From: an uncultured Pseudanabaenaceae cyanobacterium
GTDB taxonomy: Bacteria; Cyanobacteriota; Cyanobacteriia; Pseudanabaenales; Pseudanabaenaceae
NCBI GenBank assembly: GCA_937927915.1
Contig: CALGKB010000005.1
Span: forward strand, 1-64,000
Direction: 5' to 3'
Length of the DNA stretch: 64,000 nt
The notes beneath the pieces are model-generated. The model searched no databases. It had not been told where the DNA came from and worked only from the letters and a program-made list of their open reading frames with translations. Within the stretch, counting starts at the first letter, position 1. Every line of letters starts with the position of its first letter. The translations under genes were made by a program, and so were the position numbers. Shown in pieces: positions 45,280 through 53,072 of this stretch.

Positions 45280-47276
45280 TGCAACAACTGCTCTATCGCG
45301 AAGTACCAACCCCTGATACGCAAGCTGTGCTGGAGTGGCTCTGGCATAGCTATACTCCCCCTGTGGGCAAAAAAATTAGAACAACTAGTGGTTGTCTGCT
45401 GGAAGATGGCAATGCCCAGCTCTCTGTCTTTCTCTGGTCTGTGCAACGATCGACTTATTTGAAGGTGTTTCGCTGGAGTCAGACGCAATACAGAGAAGAG
45501 AAAAGGGTTGTACAAGCACTAGATAGGCAAATTAGAGAAGCCTTTCCCTTTCGCTTTCCTCAGCTGCCTATGCGATCGGGGAGGTCTATCTTTGCCGATT
45601 TGGAGGCCTCCTATCCCCGCACAGTGGCCTATTTTCAAAAATTCCCCCAAGGAGAGTTTGACTTGGAAAGGGTCTACTGGTGGGAAAAACGCTGGCGGCA
45701 AATTTGTGCTTCGACAAACTCAGCATGGGGCAAGCTCACTCGCTCCCCAGGCAGGGAAGGTGAAGTCCTTGTTAGAACAGATGACACTGTAGAACCTGAA
45801 TACGACTTGATTTGTGTGGGGGGCGCTCTAGGGGCAATTCACAGCGCTATGATGGCAAAATTGGGCTATCGGGTCTGTGTGATCGAGCGTCTGCCCTTTG
45901 CCCGTATGAATCGAGAATGGAATATCTCCCGATCGGAATTGCAGCGTTTAGTTGACATTGGTCTGTTTACAGAGGCGGAGTTGGAAGCTGTTATCGCGAG
46001 GGAATATAAAGACGGTTTTCACAAGTTTTTTGATGGCAATAATCCCCCCCATTTGCGCTCCCCTGTTTTACACACTCCCACTGTTTTGAATATCGCCATT
46101 GATGCCCAAAAACTCCTGGCACTCTGCGGTGACAAGTTGCAACAACACGGGGCGGTAATCCTCGATCGCACAGAATTTCAGCGGGCGGTAGTGGGTGAGG
46201 GGGGGGTAGTAGTCTATGGTCGCCAGGGGGAGACAGAGCTAAAAGTTACAGGTCGGCTGTTGATTGATGCCATGGGTTCCGCTTCCCCGATCGTAGCGCA
46301 GATCAATGCGGGGCGACCTTTTGACAGTGTGTGTCCGACGGTGGGGGCAGTGTTGCGCGGTCTTGACCCTGTAGTATGGGATTGTGACTACGGCGATGTC
46401 CTCAACAGTCACGGCGACATTTCTAGGGGGAGGCAGTTGATTTGGGAGTTATTCCCCGGCAGAGATGATGAAATCACAATCTATCTTTTTCACTATCATC
46501 ACATTCACCCCGCTAATCCTGGCTCTCTGTTGGAGATGTACGAAGACTTTTTCACCATCCTGCCCGAATATCGCCGCTGTGACCCCGATCGGTTGACCTG
46601 GATCAAACCCACTTTTGGTTATATTCCTGGCTATTACAGTTTGAGTAGAGAATCCCGCGTAGTATCCCATGACCGTGTGTTGGCAATTGGGGATGCCGCT
46701 GCTTTGCAGTCACCTTTAGTATTTACGGGCTTTGGTTCTCTGGTACGCAACTTACCACGACTGACAGAGCTACTCGATCGTGCTCTCAGGGAGGATTTGC
46801 TCGGTGCAGAATTCCTGCAGGAGATCAACGCTTTTCAAAGCAATGTGGCAGTCACCTGGTTGTTTTCTCGCGGTATGATGGTGCCGACAGAGAGTTTGCT
46901 GAGGGAACCACTCCCCCCCCAACGCATTAATACCATCCTCAACACCTTTTTTGCCGTCATGGCAGAAAGTAAGCCAGAGGTGAGCGATCGGTTTATCAAA
47001 GACCGTGTTGATTGGCTGACATTTAACAGTTTGGCCTTGAAAGCAGCTTATAAGAACCCGCTACTAGTCCTATGGATTTGGCAGATGGTGGGCACAAAAG
47101 ACATTCTGCGGTGGTTGCGTAGTTATTGGGAGTTCACCTGGTCAGCACTCCTAAACTGGCTCTGTCGTCCTTGGTTACCCGCTTTAGTACAGAATCTACC
47201 TGATTGGTTGAGAAAGAGATTTATCCGATCGTGGTGGCGACTTCTGTGCTGGAGTTATGAACTAACTCGATTGTAG
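45279..47276 (+). CDS. cruA: CruA-type lycopene cyclase
   Basis: A 665-residue FAD-dependent enzyme of the CruA/CruP lycopene-cyclase family, which cyclises lycopene ends to make carotenes. The dinucleotide-binding segment is YDLICVGGALGAIHSAMMAKLG near residue 178 (shown in part), with YRVCVIER after it and a C-terminal LAIGDAAALQSPLVFTGFGS. The N-terminal 170 residues and the C-terminal helices (NPLLVLWIWQMVGTKDILR) are specific to this family. The length favours CruA over the shorter CruP. The start overlaps the glgA stop, so the two are translationally coupled. Confidence 0.88.
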   Translation: MQQLLYREVPTPDTQAVLEWLWHSYTPPVGKKIRTTSGCLLEDGNAQLSVFLWSVQRSTYLKVFRWSQTQYREEKRVVQALDRQIREAFPFRFPQLPMRSGRSIFADLEASYPRTVAYFQKFPQGEFDLERVYWWEKRWRQICASTNSAWGKLTRSPGREGEVLVRTDDTVEPEYDLICVGGALGAIHSAMMAKLGYRVCVIERLPFARMNREWNISRSELQRLVDIGLFTEAELEAVIAREYKDGFHKFFDGNNPPHLRSPVLHTPTVLNIAIDAQKLLALCGDKLQQHGAVILDRTEFQRAVVGEGGVVVYGRQGETELKVTGRLLIDAMGSASPIVAQINAGRPFDSVCPTVGAVLRGLDPVVWDCDYGDVLNSHGDISRGRQLIWELFPGRDDEITIYLFHYHHIHPANPGSLLEMYEDFFTILPEYRRCDPDRLTWIKPTFGYIPGYYSLSRESRVVSHDRVLAIGDAAALQSPLVFTGFGSLVRNLPRLTELLDRALREDLLGAEFLQEINAFQSNVAVTWLFSRGMMVPTESLLREPLPPQRINTILNTFFAVMAESKPEVSDRFIKDRVDWLTFNSLALKAAYKNPLLVLWIWQMVGTKDILRWLRSYWEFTWSALLNWLCRPWLPALVQNLPDWLRKRFIRSWWRLLCWSYELTRL

Positions 47277-47345
47277 GTTGGGATTCCTGGCTTACAGTCA
47301 TGCGAGCCAATATACGGCAGCTCCGCTGAATGGGTGGAATAATTC

Positions 47346-48203
47346 ATGTACGACAACATCTGCAAGTACCTGGCAGAGACCTATCCAGAGGACATAGCGA
47401 AGTGGCTGCTCGGTCAACCCATTCCCCTGGTGCATCTGCCAACCCGCGAGCTAGCCCTAGAACCAATCCATGCCGACTCCCTCATCCTGCTAAAATCCGC
47501 TACCCCTTCAGAAAACTTGATACTACACCTGGAATTTCAAACCAAACCTGACCCTGCCATTCCCTTCCGAATGCTTGATTACTGGACAAGGGCAAAGCGG
47601 AAATTCCCCCATCACTACCTCAAGCAGATAGTCATCTATTTAACTCCCAGGGATACTGCTGTGGTGTATCAAAACTACTACCAAGAAGAGAGGACGAGGC
47701 ACGAGTTCGACATAGTGCGTTTATGGGAGAGGGAGGCATCAGCTTTGTTGGACAATCCAGGCACACTGCCCTTTGCTGTGTTGGGGCGCAGTGGCAACAG
47801 GGAGGAAACTCTGCAGGCGGTAGTCAACAGGATAGAGAAGTTGGATAACCAAAGGGCGAGGAGAGAGCTGGCAGCAGCTAGTTATGTTTTGGCAGGTTTA
47901 GTTTTGAGGGATAATGTCATCAGGCGGATTTTAAGGAGTGAAATGATGCGGGAGTCAGTGACTTTTCAGGCAATCTTGGAAGAAGGCAGGCAGGAAGGAT
48001 TACAAAGAGGAGAGTTTCGAGGCAAACAGGAGTTGCTCAAGCGTCTTATCAGGCGCAAATTTGGGGCACTGCCCCCTACTGTAGTGACGCAGTTGGAGAA
48101 TTTATCTTCTGCCCAGTTGGACGAGTTGGGAGAGGCAATCTTGGATATGCAATCTACTTCCGATTTGGAAGGCTGGCTAGGTCAAAAGGTTAACTCCCGC
48201 TAA
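47346..48203 (+). CDS. Rpn-family nuclease with DUF4351 tail
   Basis: A 285-residue protein. The N-terminal two-thirds is a PD-(D/E)XK nuclease-like domain of the Rpn/PDDEXK transposase-derived group: YDNICKYLAETYPEDIAKWL, ADSLILLKS, LHLEFQTKPD and IVIYLTPRDT. The C-terminal 55 residues are a DUF4351 domain (LKRLIRRKFGALPPTVVTQL). Relatives are numerous in cyanobacteria and some promote recombination in E. coli. The first 119 bases are repeated at 48217, 14 bases after this gene ends. Confidence 0.88.
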   Translation: MYDNICKYLAETYPEDIAKWLLGQPIPLVHLPTRELALEPIHADSLILLKSATPSENLILHLEFQTKPDPAIPFRMLDYWTRAKRKFPHHYLKQIVIYLTPRDTAVVYQNYYQEERTRHEFDIVRLWEREASALLDNPGTLPFAVLGRSGNREETLQAVVNRIEKLDNQRARRELAAASYVLAGLVLRDNVIRRILRSEMMRESVTFQAILEEGRQEGLQRGEFRGKQELLKRLIRRKFGALPPTVVTQLENLSSAQLDELGEAILDMQSTSDLEGWLGQKVNSR

Positions 48204-48216
48204 GTAGCCCCTGTGA

Positions 48217-48338
48217 ATGTACGACAACATCTGCAAGTACCTGGCAGAGACCTATCCAGAGGACATAGCGAAGTGGCTGCTCGGTCAACCCATTCCCCTG
48301 GTGCATCTGCCAACCCGTGAGCTAGCCCTAGAACCCAA
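48217..48338 (+). pseudogene. Truncated second copy of the Rpn-family gene
   Basis: The sequence from the ATG at 48217 to 48335 repeats 47346-47464 with one mismatch (CGC to CGT), giving 40 residues identical to the neighbour's N-terminus (through RELALEP). Homology begins exactly at the ATG and stops where the left end of the IS element begins at 48339. The rest of the gene is not found on the other side of the element, so the copy is dead. Confidence 0.85.
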
Positions 48339-49374
48339 AAGTGTTGAATCTTCGCAACAGAAATTAACATTAGACGTCGGATTTACCCTACTAGAGACTC
48401 AACCCCTAAGATTTGCATTACAATACTTTCCTATTTCTATCTGTAAATATCGTAATTTGTCCATGAGTTCATAGGTTTTACTTTGACCTATATTTAACAA
48501 CTTAAGCAGTAAATAACTAATCAGTACAACATAGATTTGTAGTCGCACTCCATTCTTATTCTTTGTGATTATGCTCTCCAATTTCAAGTGCATCTTCAAT
48601 TTGCCAGCGTAGACGATAGGCTTTCTTGATTTCCTCGTCACTCATATTTTGCACATTAGTAGCTAGTCTATACTCAATGTTATCTTCTTCATTAAACAAT
48701 TGAACCCCCGTACATTAGGATTGTCTGGATTGAGTTTCATATTATTTCTAATCCTTACAATAAACAATGTATGTCTCTGGCACATTTCATCCACTAATTT
48801 CCAAGAACCAAAACCTCTATCCATGATGCCAAAGGCATCCTCTGGTATCGTTCCGATGACAAGATTGCCAATTTTTTGGTCATTAGTTTGCCCAAAAGTA
48901 ATTATTTCATTACCAATGTTACCTGGGTTTATATCAAAGCAAAGAGATAGTTTACTTGTTAAAGTTATGATGGTAGAATCCAGAGGAAATAAATACTTAA
49001 ATTCTCCGTAGTTTTGTCTTTTAAGGCGCTGTTGCAACTCTCTTAAAATGCGTTGAAATGGTTCAGTACTACGATGCTTACAGACTTTACAAAAGGTAGA
49101 TTAGATATATCCACCCTAAAGCCGAGATGATCTAAGAGAAAGAATAAGCCCCTCATTGTGAAGATTCTTGCATCCAAAGTAAAGTCTATCCAGATAAGGA
49201 CAAAGAGTTGAGAATCCAGAACAGGATAATCATTTTGGGGCATAAGTCTTAGCAAGGGCTTGATAAGTTGCCAAAGTTGTTTTAAGATAAGCTCAAATTT
49301 GTTTGCTATTTCTCAGAGCTAGGAGACCATTTCTGGCTCCTTTTTTTCTACCTCTTTCCTGACATTCAACACTT
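48339..49374 (-). mobile_element. Decayed IS4-type insertion sequence with 11-bp terminal repeats
   Basis: The left end AAGTGTTGAAT at 48339-48349 and the right end ATTCAACACTT at 49364-49374 are perfect inverted repeats. They bracket about 1.04 kb that contains a broken DDE transposase on the minus strand. The size fits a short IS4-type element. No target-site duplication is visible: the left flank is a truncated Rpn copy and the right flank an unrelated pseudogene. This suggests deletion or recombination after insertion. Confidence 0.8.
48399..49306 (-). pseudogene. IS4-family transposase, frameshifted
   Basis: Pieces in different frames read together as one DDE transposase. The N-terminal part contains FELILKQLWQLIKPLLRL and NDYPVLDSQLFVLI. 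After a frame change near 49050 comes RILRELQQRLKRQNYGEFKY with the first catalytic Asp in LDSTIITLTS and the second in GIMDRGFGSWKLVDEM. A second frame change near 48680 leads to MSDEEIKKAYRLRWQIE with the catalytic Glu. A third change, with a small deletion near 48590, leads to LKMHLKLESIITKNKNG and the C-terminal helices. All three catalytic residues survive, but the reading frame does not. Confidence 0.85.
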
Positions 49375-49952
49375 CTAATCAAGTGGGGATACCAAAGCAT
49401 AAAAAACCTGCTGCCGAACTTTCATGCAAAGCATCTCTAGTCAGATCACCAGTTCTAGTATCAGACTGCCAAGTTAGAGGTGTGTCGATATTGTTCTTTA
49501 AGTATTGTTCTATCTGATCTGCAGCTAGATTTGGCATTCTACATTCTTGGGAGACTTCCTCATTTTGCAGTAAAGATATGTCATCTCTGTCGACTAGGTC
49601 AACTCCACAGATATATCCATACTCTGTTTCTCCTAATATCACCTGGACTGCTCCTTTTATAGGTTTAGAGAACGCTGTGTACTTTTGATTGTGTATATCT
49701 GTCAGTTCTAGTTTGCAGTTAACAAGCTTTGGCTCTAGCCTTTGACAGACAAGCTCCTGTTAGTAAACCTGATTAGATTTTTCTCTAGTATTAAAGTAAG
49801 GGATTACTATCAAAGGTAAACCTGGCATTGCCATTAGGTAGCAGTGTAAGCAAGAAGCCTGTAGCCCTGCTTTTGATAACAAGACCCAGGGGCTTAGAAG
49901 GAAATTTAATCTGATCTGAACTAGGTAAATCAACTTTGACTACTTCTATCAT
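49375..49952 (-). pseudogene. Broken gene of unknown family
   Basis: On the minus strand an ATG near 49952 opens MIEVVKVDLPSSDQIKFPSK and runs 53 codons to a TAA. In the next frame, after one TAG-like break (a TAA in VY*QELV), an open stretch continues: LVCQRLEPKLVNCKLELTDI, IKGAVQVILGETEYGYICGV, DLVDRDDISLLQNEEVSQ and then LTRDALHESSAAGF, ending at the IS border. The pieces read like one protein of about 190 residues or more that lost its C-terminus to the element. I do not recognise the family. Confidence 0.55.
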
Positions 49953-49971
49953 AGTTTACCATTGCCTCTCC

Positions 49972-51987
49972 CTAACTAGTAGCTGTAAAGACTACTAAAC
50001 CCAGGACACCAATGAAAACGACCAAAGCATAGAACTGCGCCCGACCGCTCTCAAAGTATTTCAAGCCCTCCCCTGTAATGAGAGTAATTAAACCTGTGAG
50101 GTTGACTACCCCATCCACAATGCGGGCATCCACTTCCAATACCTGCCGCGATAACCGCCGTGACCCCTGCACAAACAGGAAGTCATAAATTTCATCAAAG
50201 TACCACTTGTTTTTGGAAAGTTGATACAACGGCTCGATCGTTTTCGCCACTTTGTCAGGGTCAATTTTCTTGAGGGCAAAGGTCAAGATAGCGATCGTGA
50301 TTCCCACCAGAGCAATCCCCACCGAACTACCTGCCATCACTGCAAATTCCTGTAACTCTTTTGGCGGCAGCATCTTAAATCCTGTTACTGCCTCTACTGC
50401 TTCCCCAGGAGCATGGATGAAAGCTTCAAAGTAATTACCAAAGGGTGTGCCCACGAGACCGATAAAGATAGAAGGAATAGCCAAAGTTACTAAAGGCAGG
50501 GTCATAGTCCAGGGGGATTCATGGGGCTTATGGCTGTGGTGCCCGTGTCCTTCCTTCTTGCTGCTACCGTTTTCCCGCTTCACCATCTCTACAAGATGAT
50601 GGTCCGTACCCCTGAACTCCCCTTCAAAGGTCATAAAATACATCCGAAACATATAGAAAGCAGTAATCCCCGCCGTCAGCCAGCCCACCAACCACAGGGC
50701 AGGATTAGCCTGAAAAGCGGCATCCAAAATTTCGTCCTTGGACCAGAAGCCTGCCAAGGGGGGAATCCCACAGATTGCCAATGTCCCGATCAGAAAGGTG
50801 GCTGCAGTAATGGGCATATATTTGCGCAAGCCCCCCATCACCCGCATATCCTGTGCCACCGCTGGGTCATGCCCTACCACTTCTTCCATGCCGTGAATAA
50901 CGGAACCCGAATTCAAAAACAGCATTGCCTTGAAGTATGCGTGGGTCATCAAGTGGAATAAACCTGCCCCGTAGGCTCCTACTCCCATTCCCATCATCAT
51001 GTAGCCCAGCTGGGACACCGTTGAGTAAGCCAAGCCCTTTTTGATGTCGTTCTGGGTAATCGCAATACTTGCCCCCAGAAAAGCGGTGAAAGCTCCCGTC
51101 CAAGCGATCGTGTTCATTGCCCCGGGCAGGTGCTCAAAGACAGGGAACATCCGCGCCACCAGGAAAACTCCCGCTGCCACCATCGTTGCCGCATGGATGA
51201 GAGCTGAAATAGGGGTAGGACCTTCCATCGCATCGGGCAGCCAGACGTGGAGGGGAAACTGTGCCGACTTTGCCGCCGGTCCCATAAAGACCAAAATGCC
51301 AAACAAGGTAGCCAGTCCCACACCGATTGTGCCGTTTTCCAGCGCCTGTTGCAGTCCTTCCCCAATGGCTTCGAACTCAAAACTACCCGTGAGCCAGTAC
51401 AAGCCCAGCATCCCTAGGAGCAAGCCGAAGTCCCCCACCCGGTTAGTGACAAAAGCCTTTTGGCAGGCATGGGCAGCGGCAGGACGATCGTACCAGAAGC
51501 CAATGAGGAGGTAGGAACACATCCCCACCAGTTCCCAGAAGATGTAAATCTGGACGATATTGGGGCTGATGACTAACCCCAGCATGGAGGAGCTAAACAG
51601 ACTGAGGTAGGCAAAAAAGCGGACGTAGCCAGGGTCATGGGCCATGTAGCCATCGCTGTAAATCTGGACGAGGAAAGCAATAGTCGTCACCACCACCAGC
51701 ATCATGGCGGTCAAATGGTCGATCACAATGCCCATAGTGAGGTGGAAATCCCCTGCCCTTGCCCATTCAAACGTCCAGAGGTAGGGTTCATGTCCTTGGA
51801 GTTGACTTACCAGCAACGCCACTGATAGTACAATCCCCGCCCCCGTAGCTGTCAGAGTTAGGAGGGCAGCTAGTTTTTTCTGCTGACTGGTAAATTTGCC
51901 GAAACTAATCAAGCCCAATCCTAGAATCAGAGCCGCTACCAGCGGTAAGACAGGGATGAGCCAGGCGTAGGTGTAAGCCAATTCCAT
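49972..51987 (-). CDS. ndhF: NAD(P)H-quinone oxidoreductase subunit 5
   Basis: Proton-pumping antiporter-like subunit of the thylakoid NDH-1 complex (cyclic electron flow and respiration), about 671 residues with some 15 helices. Conserved segments include YLLIGFWYDRPAAAHACQKAF, AKSAQFPLHVWLPDAMEGPT, TQNDIKKGLAYSTVSQLGYM and the C-terminal horizontal-helix region. Close agreement with the respiratory NdhF1 type is my judgement. The ATG at 51987 is used; the frame extends to a TTG at 52002. ndhD is not adjacent on the right. Confidence 0.95.
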   Translation of the reverse strand: MELAYTYAWLIPVLPLVAALILGLGLISFGKFTSQQKKLAALLTLTATGAGIVLSVALLVSQLQGHEPYLWTFEWARAGDFHLTMGIVIDHLTAMMLVVVTTIAFLVQIYSDGYMAHDPGYVRFFAYLSLFSSSMLGLVISPNIVQIYIFWELVGMCSYLLIGFWYDRPAAAHACQKAFVTNRVGDFGLLLGMLGLYWLTGSFEFEAIGEGLQQALENGTIGVGLATLFGILVFMGPAAKSAQFPLHVWLPDAMEGPTPISALIHAATMVAAGVFLVARMFPVFEHLPGAMNTIAWTGAFTAFLGASIAITQNDIKKGLAYSTVSQLGYMMMGMGVGAYGAGLFHLMTHAYFKAMLFLNSGSVIHGMEEVVGHDPAVAQDMRVMGGLRKYMPITAATFLIGTLAICGIPPLAGFWSKDEILDAAFQANPALWLVGWLTAGITAFYMFRMYFMTFEGEFRGTDHHLVEMVKRENGSSKKEGHGHHSHKPHESPWTMTLPLVTLAIPSIFIGLVGTPFGNYFEAFIHAPGEAVEAVTGFKMLPPKELQEFAVMAGSSVGIALVGITIAILTFALKKIDPDKVAKTIEPLYQLSKNKWYFDEIYDFLFVQGSRRLSRQVLEVDARIVDGVVNLTGLITLITGEGLKYFESGRAQFYALVVFIGVLGLVVFTATS

Positions 51988-52431
51988 CGTTAACTCATGC
52001 AATCCACTGTTGTCCAGTGTACACCACCAGCTAGGTACAGTTACTTTTTTTCACATTTCCCTCAAAATTACCCCGCCAGGCTTAAACAATTGTTTAATTT
52101 TTGCTAGGGAGAGTTCTAATTGGGAAACTGGCACGAGCTGCCTTCAATGTTGGGTCACCTTTTTCCTAGCCACTGTGGACACCACGATCGGTATCATCCA
52201 TCTCCCTGGGGAGGGGTATAGGCTATCTCTTTTTCCTTAGCTCTGCTTTTACTCTGGCAAAAACTATGGGGGACAACCAGGAGGCAGGTCGTCTCTCTGC
52301 CCGTATCGATGAGGCAATGGTGGCAAAAATCCTGGCAGAAAAGCACCCCCTATGGAACTAGGAGGTGGAATACGCCACTGTGCCCAGTGGGACAGTTTGT
52401 TTAGTTCGAGTTTGAGCCTATTGGAGTCTGC
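51988..52431. other. 444-base stretch without a confident gene
   Basis: This lies between ndhF (start) and ppa (end), both minus strand, and must include the ndhF promoter. On the plus strand a 31-codon reading frame opens at ATG 52266 (MGDNQEAGRLSARIDEAM...) and stops at TAG 52359, then continues in frame for 17 codons (EVEYATVPSGTVCLVRV) to TGA 52413. This could be a decayed small gene or chance. No tRNA, terminator or riboswitch was recognised. Confidence 0.4.
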
Positions 52432-52947
52432 CTACCTACTTTTAGCCTTCTCGATCGCGTTGGCAATGAGGGTGTTGACAGCATCTATTCCTTCCCAGCC
52501 GTGAATTTCTGTCACCTTCTTTTCCAGGTTCTTGTAGGTACGGAAGAACTCGGCAATCTCTTCTAGGCGGTGGGGGGCAATGTCGTTGAGGCTCTTGACG
52601 TGGTTGTAGCGGGGGTCTTTGAGGGGCACGCAGAGGAGCTTCTCATCCCGATCGCCGCTGTCAATCATGATCAGCATTCCCAGGGGGCGGGCAGGCACGA
52701 TGCAGCCAGGAAAAGTGGGTTGGTCCATCAATACCAAGCCATCGATGGGGTCACCGTCATCCCCTAGGGTGTTAGGCACAAAGCCATAGTCGTAGGGATA
52801 GCTGACAGCAGAGTATAAAACCCGATCGAGGGTAAAGGCATTTAGTTCCTTGTCAAATTCATATTTGTTTTTGCTGCCGGCGGGAATTTCAATTACCAAA
52901 TTCACTACACCGGGTTTCGGTTGGGGCGGGATCAGCTTTAAGTCCAT
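52432..52947 (-). CDS. ppa: Inorganic pyrophosphatase
   Basis: Family I soluble pyrophosphatase that hydrolyses PPi to drive biosynthesis. The 171-residue protein has [40 protein letters not shown] (shown in part; active-site [11 protein letters not shown]) and the [18 protein letters not shown] segment. The ATG at 52947 follows GGAG and gives the usual opening [13 protein letters not shown]; an upstream extension of the frame to 53034 lacks family similarity. Confidence 0.96.
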   Translation of the reverse strand: MDLKLIPPQPKPGVVNLVIEIPAGSKNKYEFDKELNAFTLDRVLYSAVSYPYDYGFVPNTLGDDGDPIDGLVLMDQPTFPGCIVPARPLGMLIMIDSGDRDEKLLCVPLKDPRYNHVKSLNDIAPHRLEEIAEFFRTYKNLEKKVTEIHGWEGIDAVNTLIANAIEKAKSR

Positions 52948-53072
52948 AGCTACTCCATGTGAGACACCTAAAGTATAGTGCCACAGATTGACTGCTATAG
53001 CCGCATGGGCGATTTCTTTGCTATTTTGGAGCAAGGGATGGGGTATGATTTCTGCAGTACAAATTCGCCACG

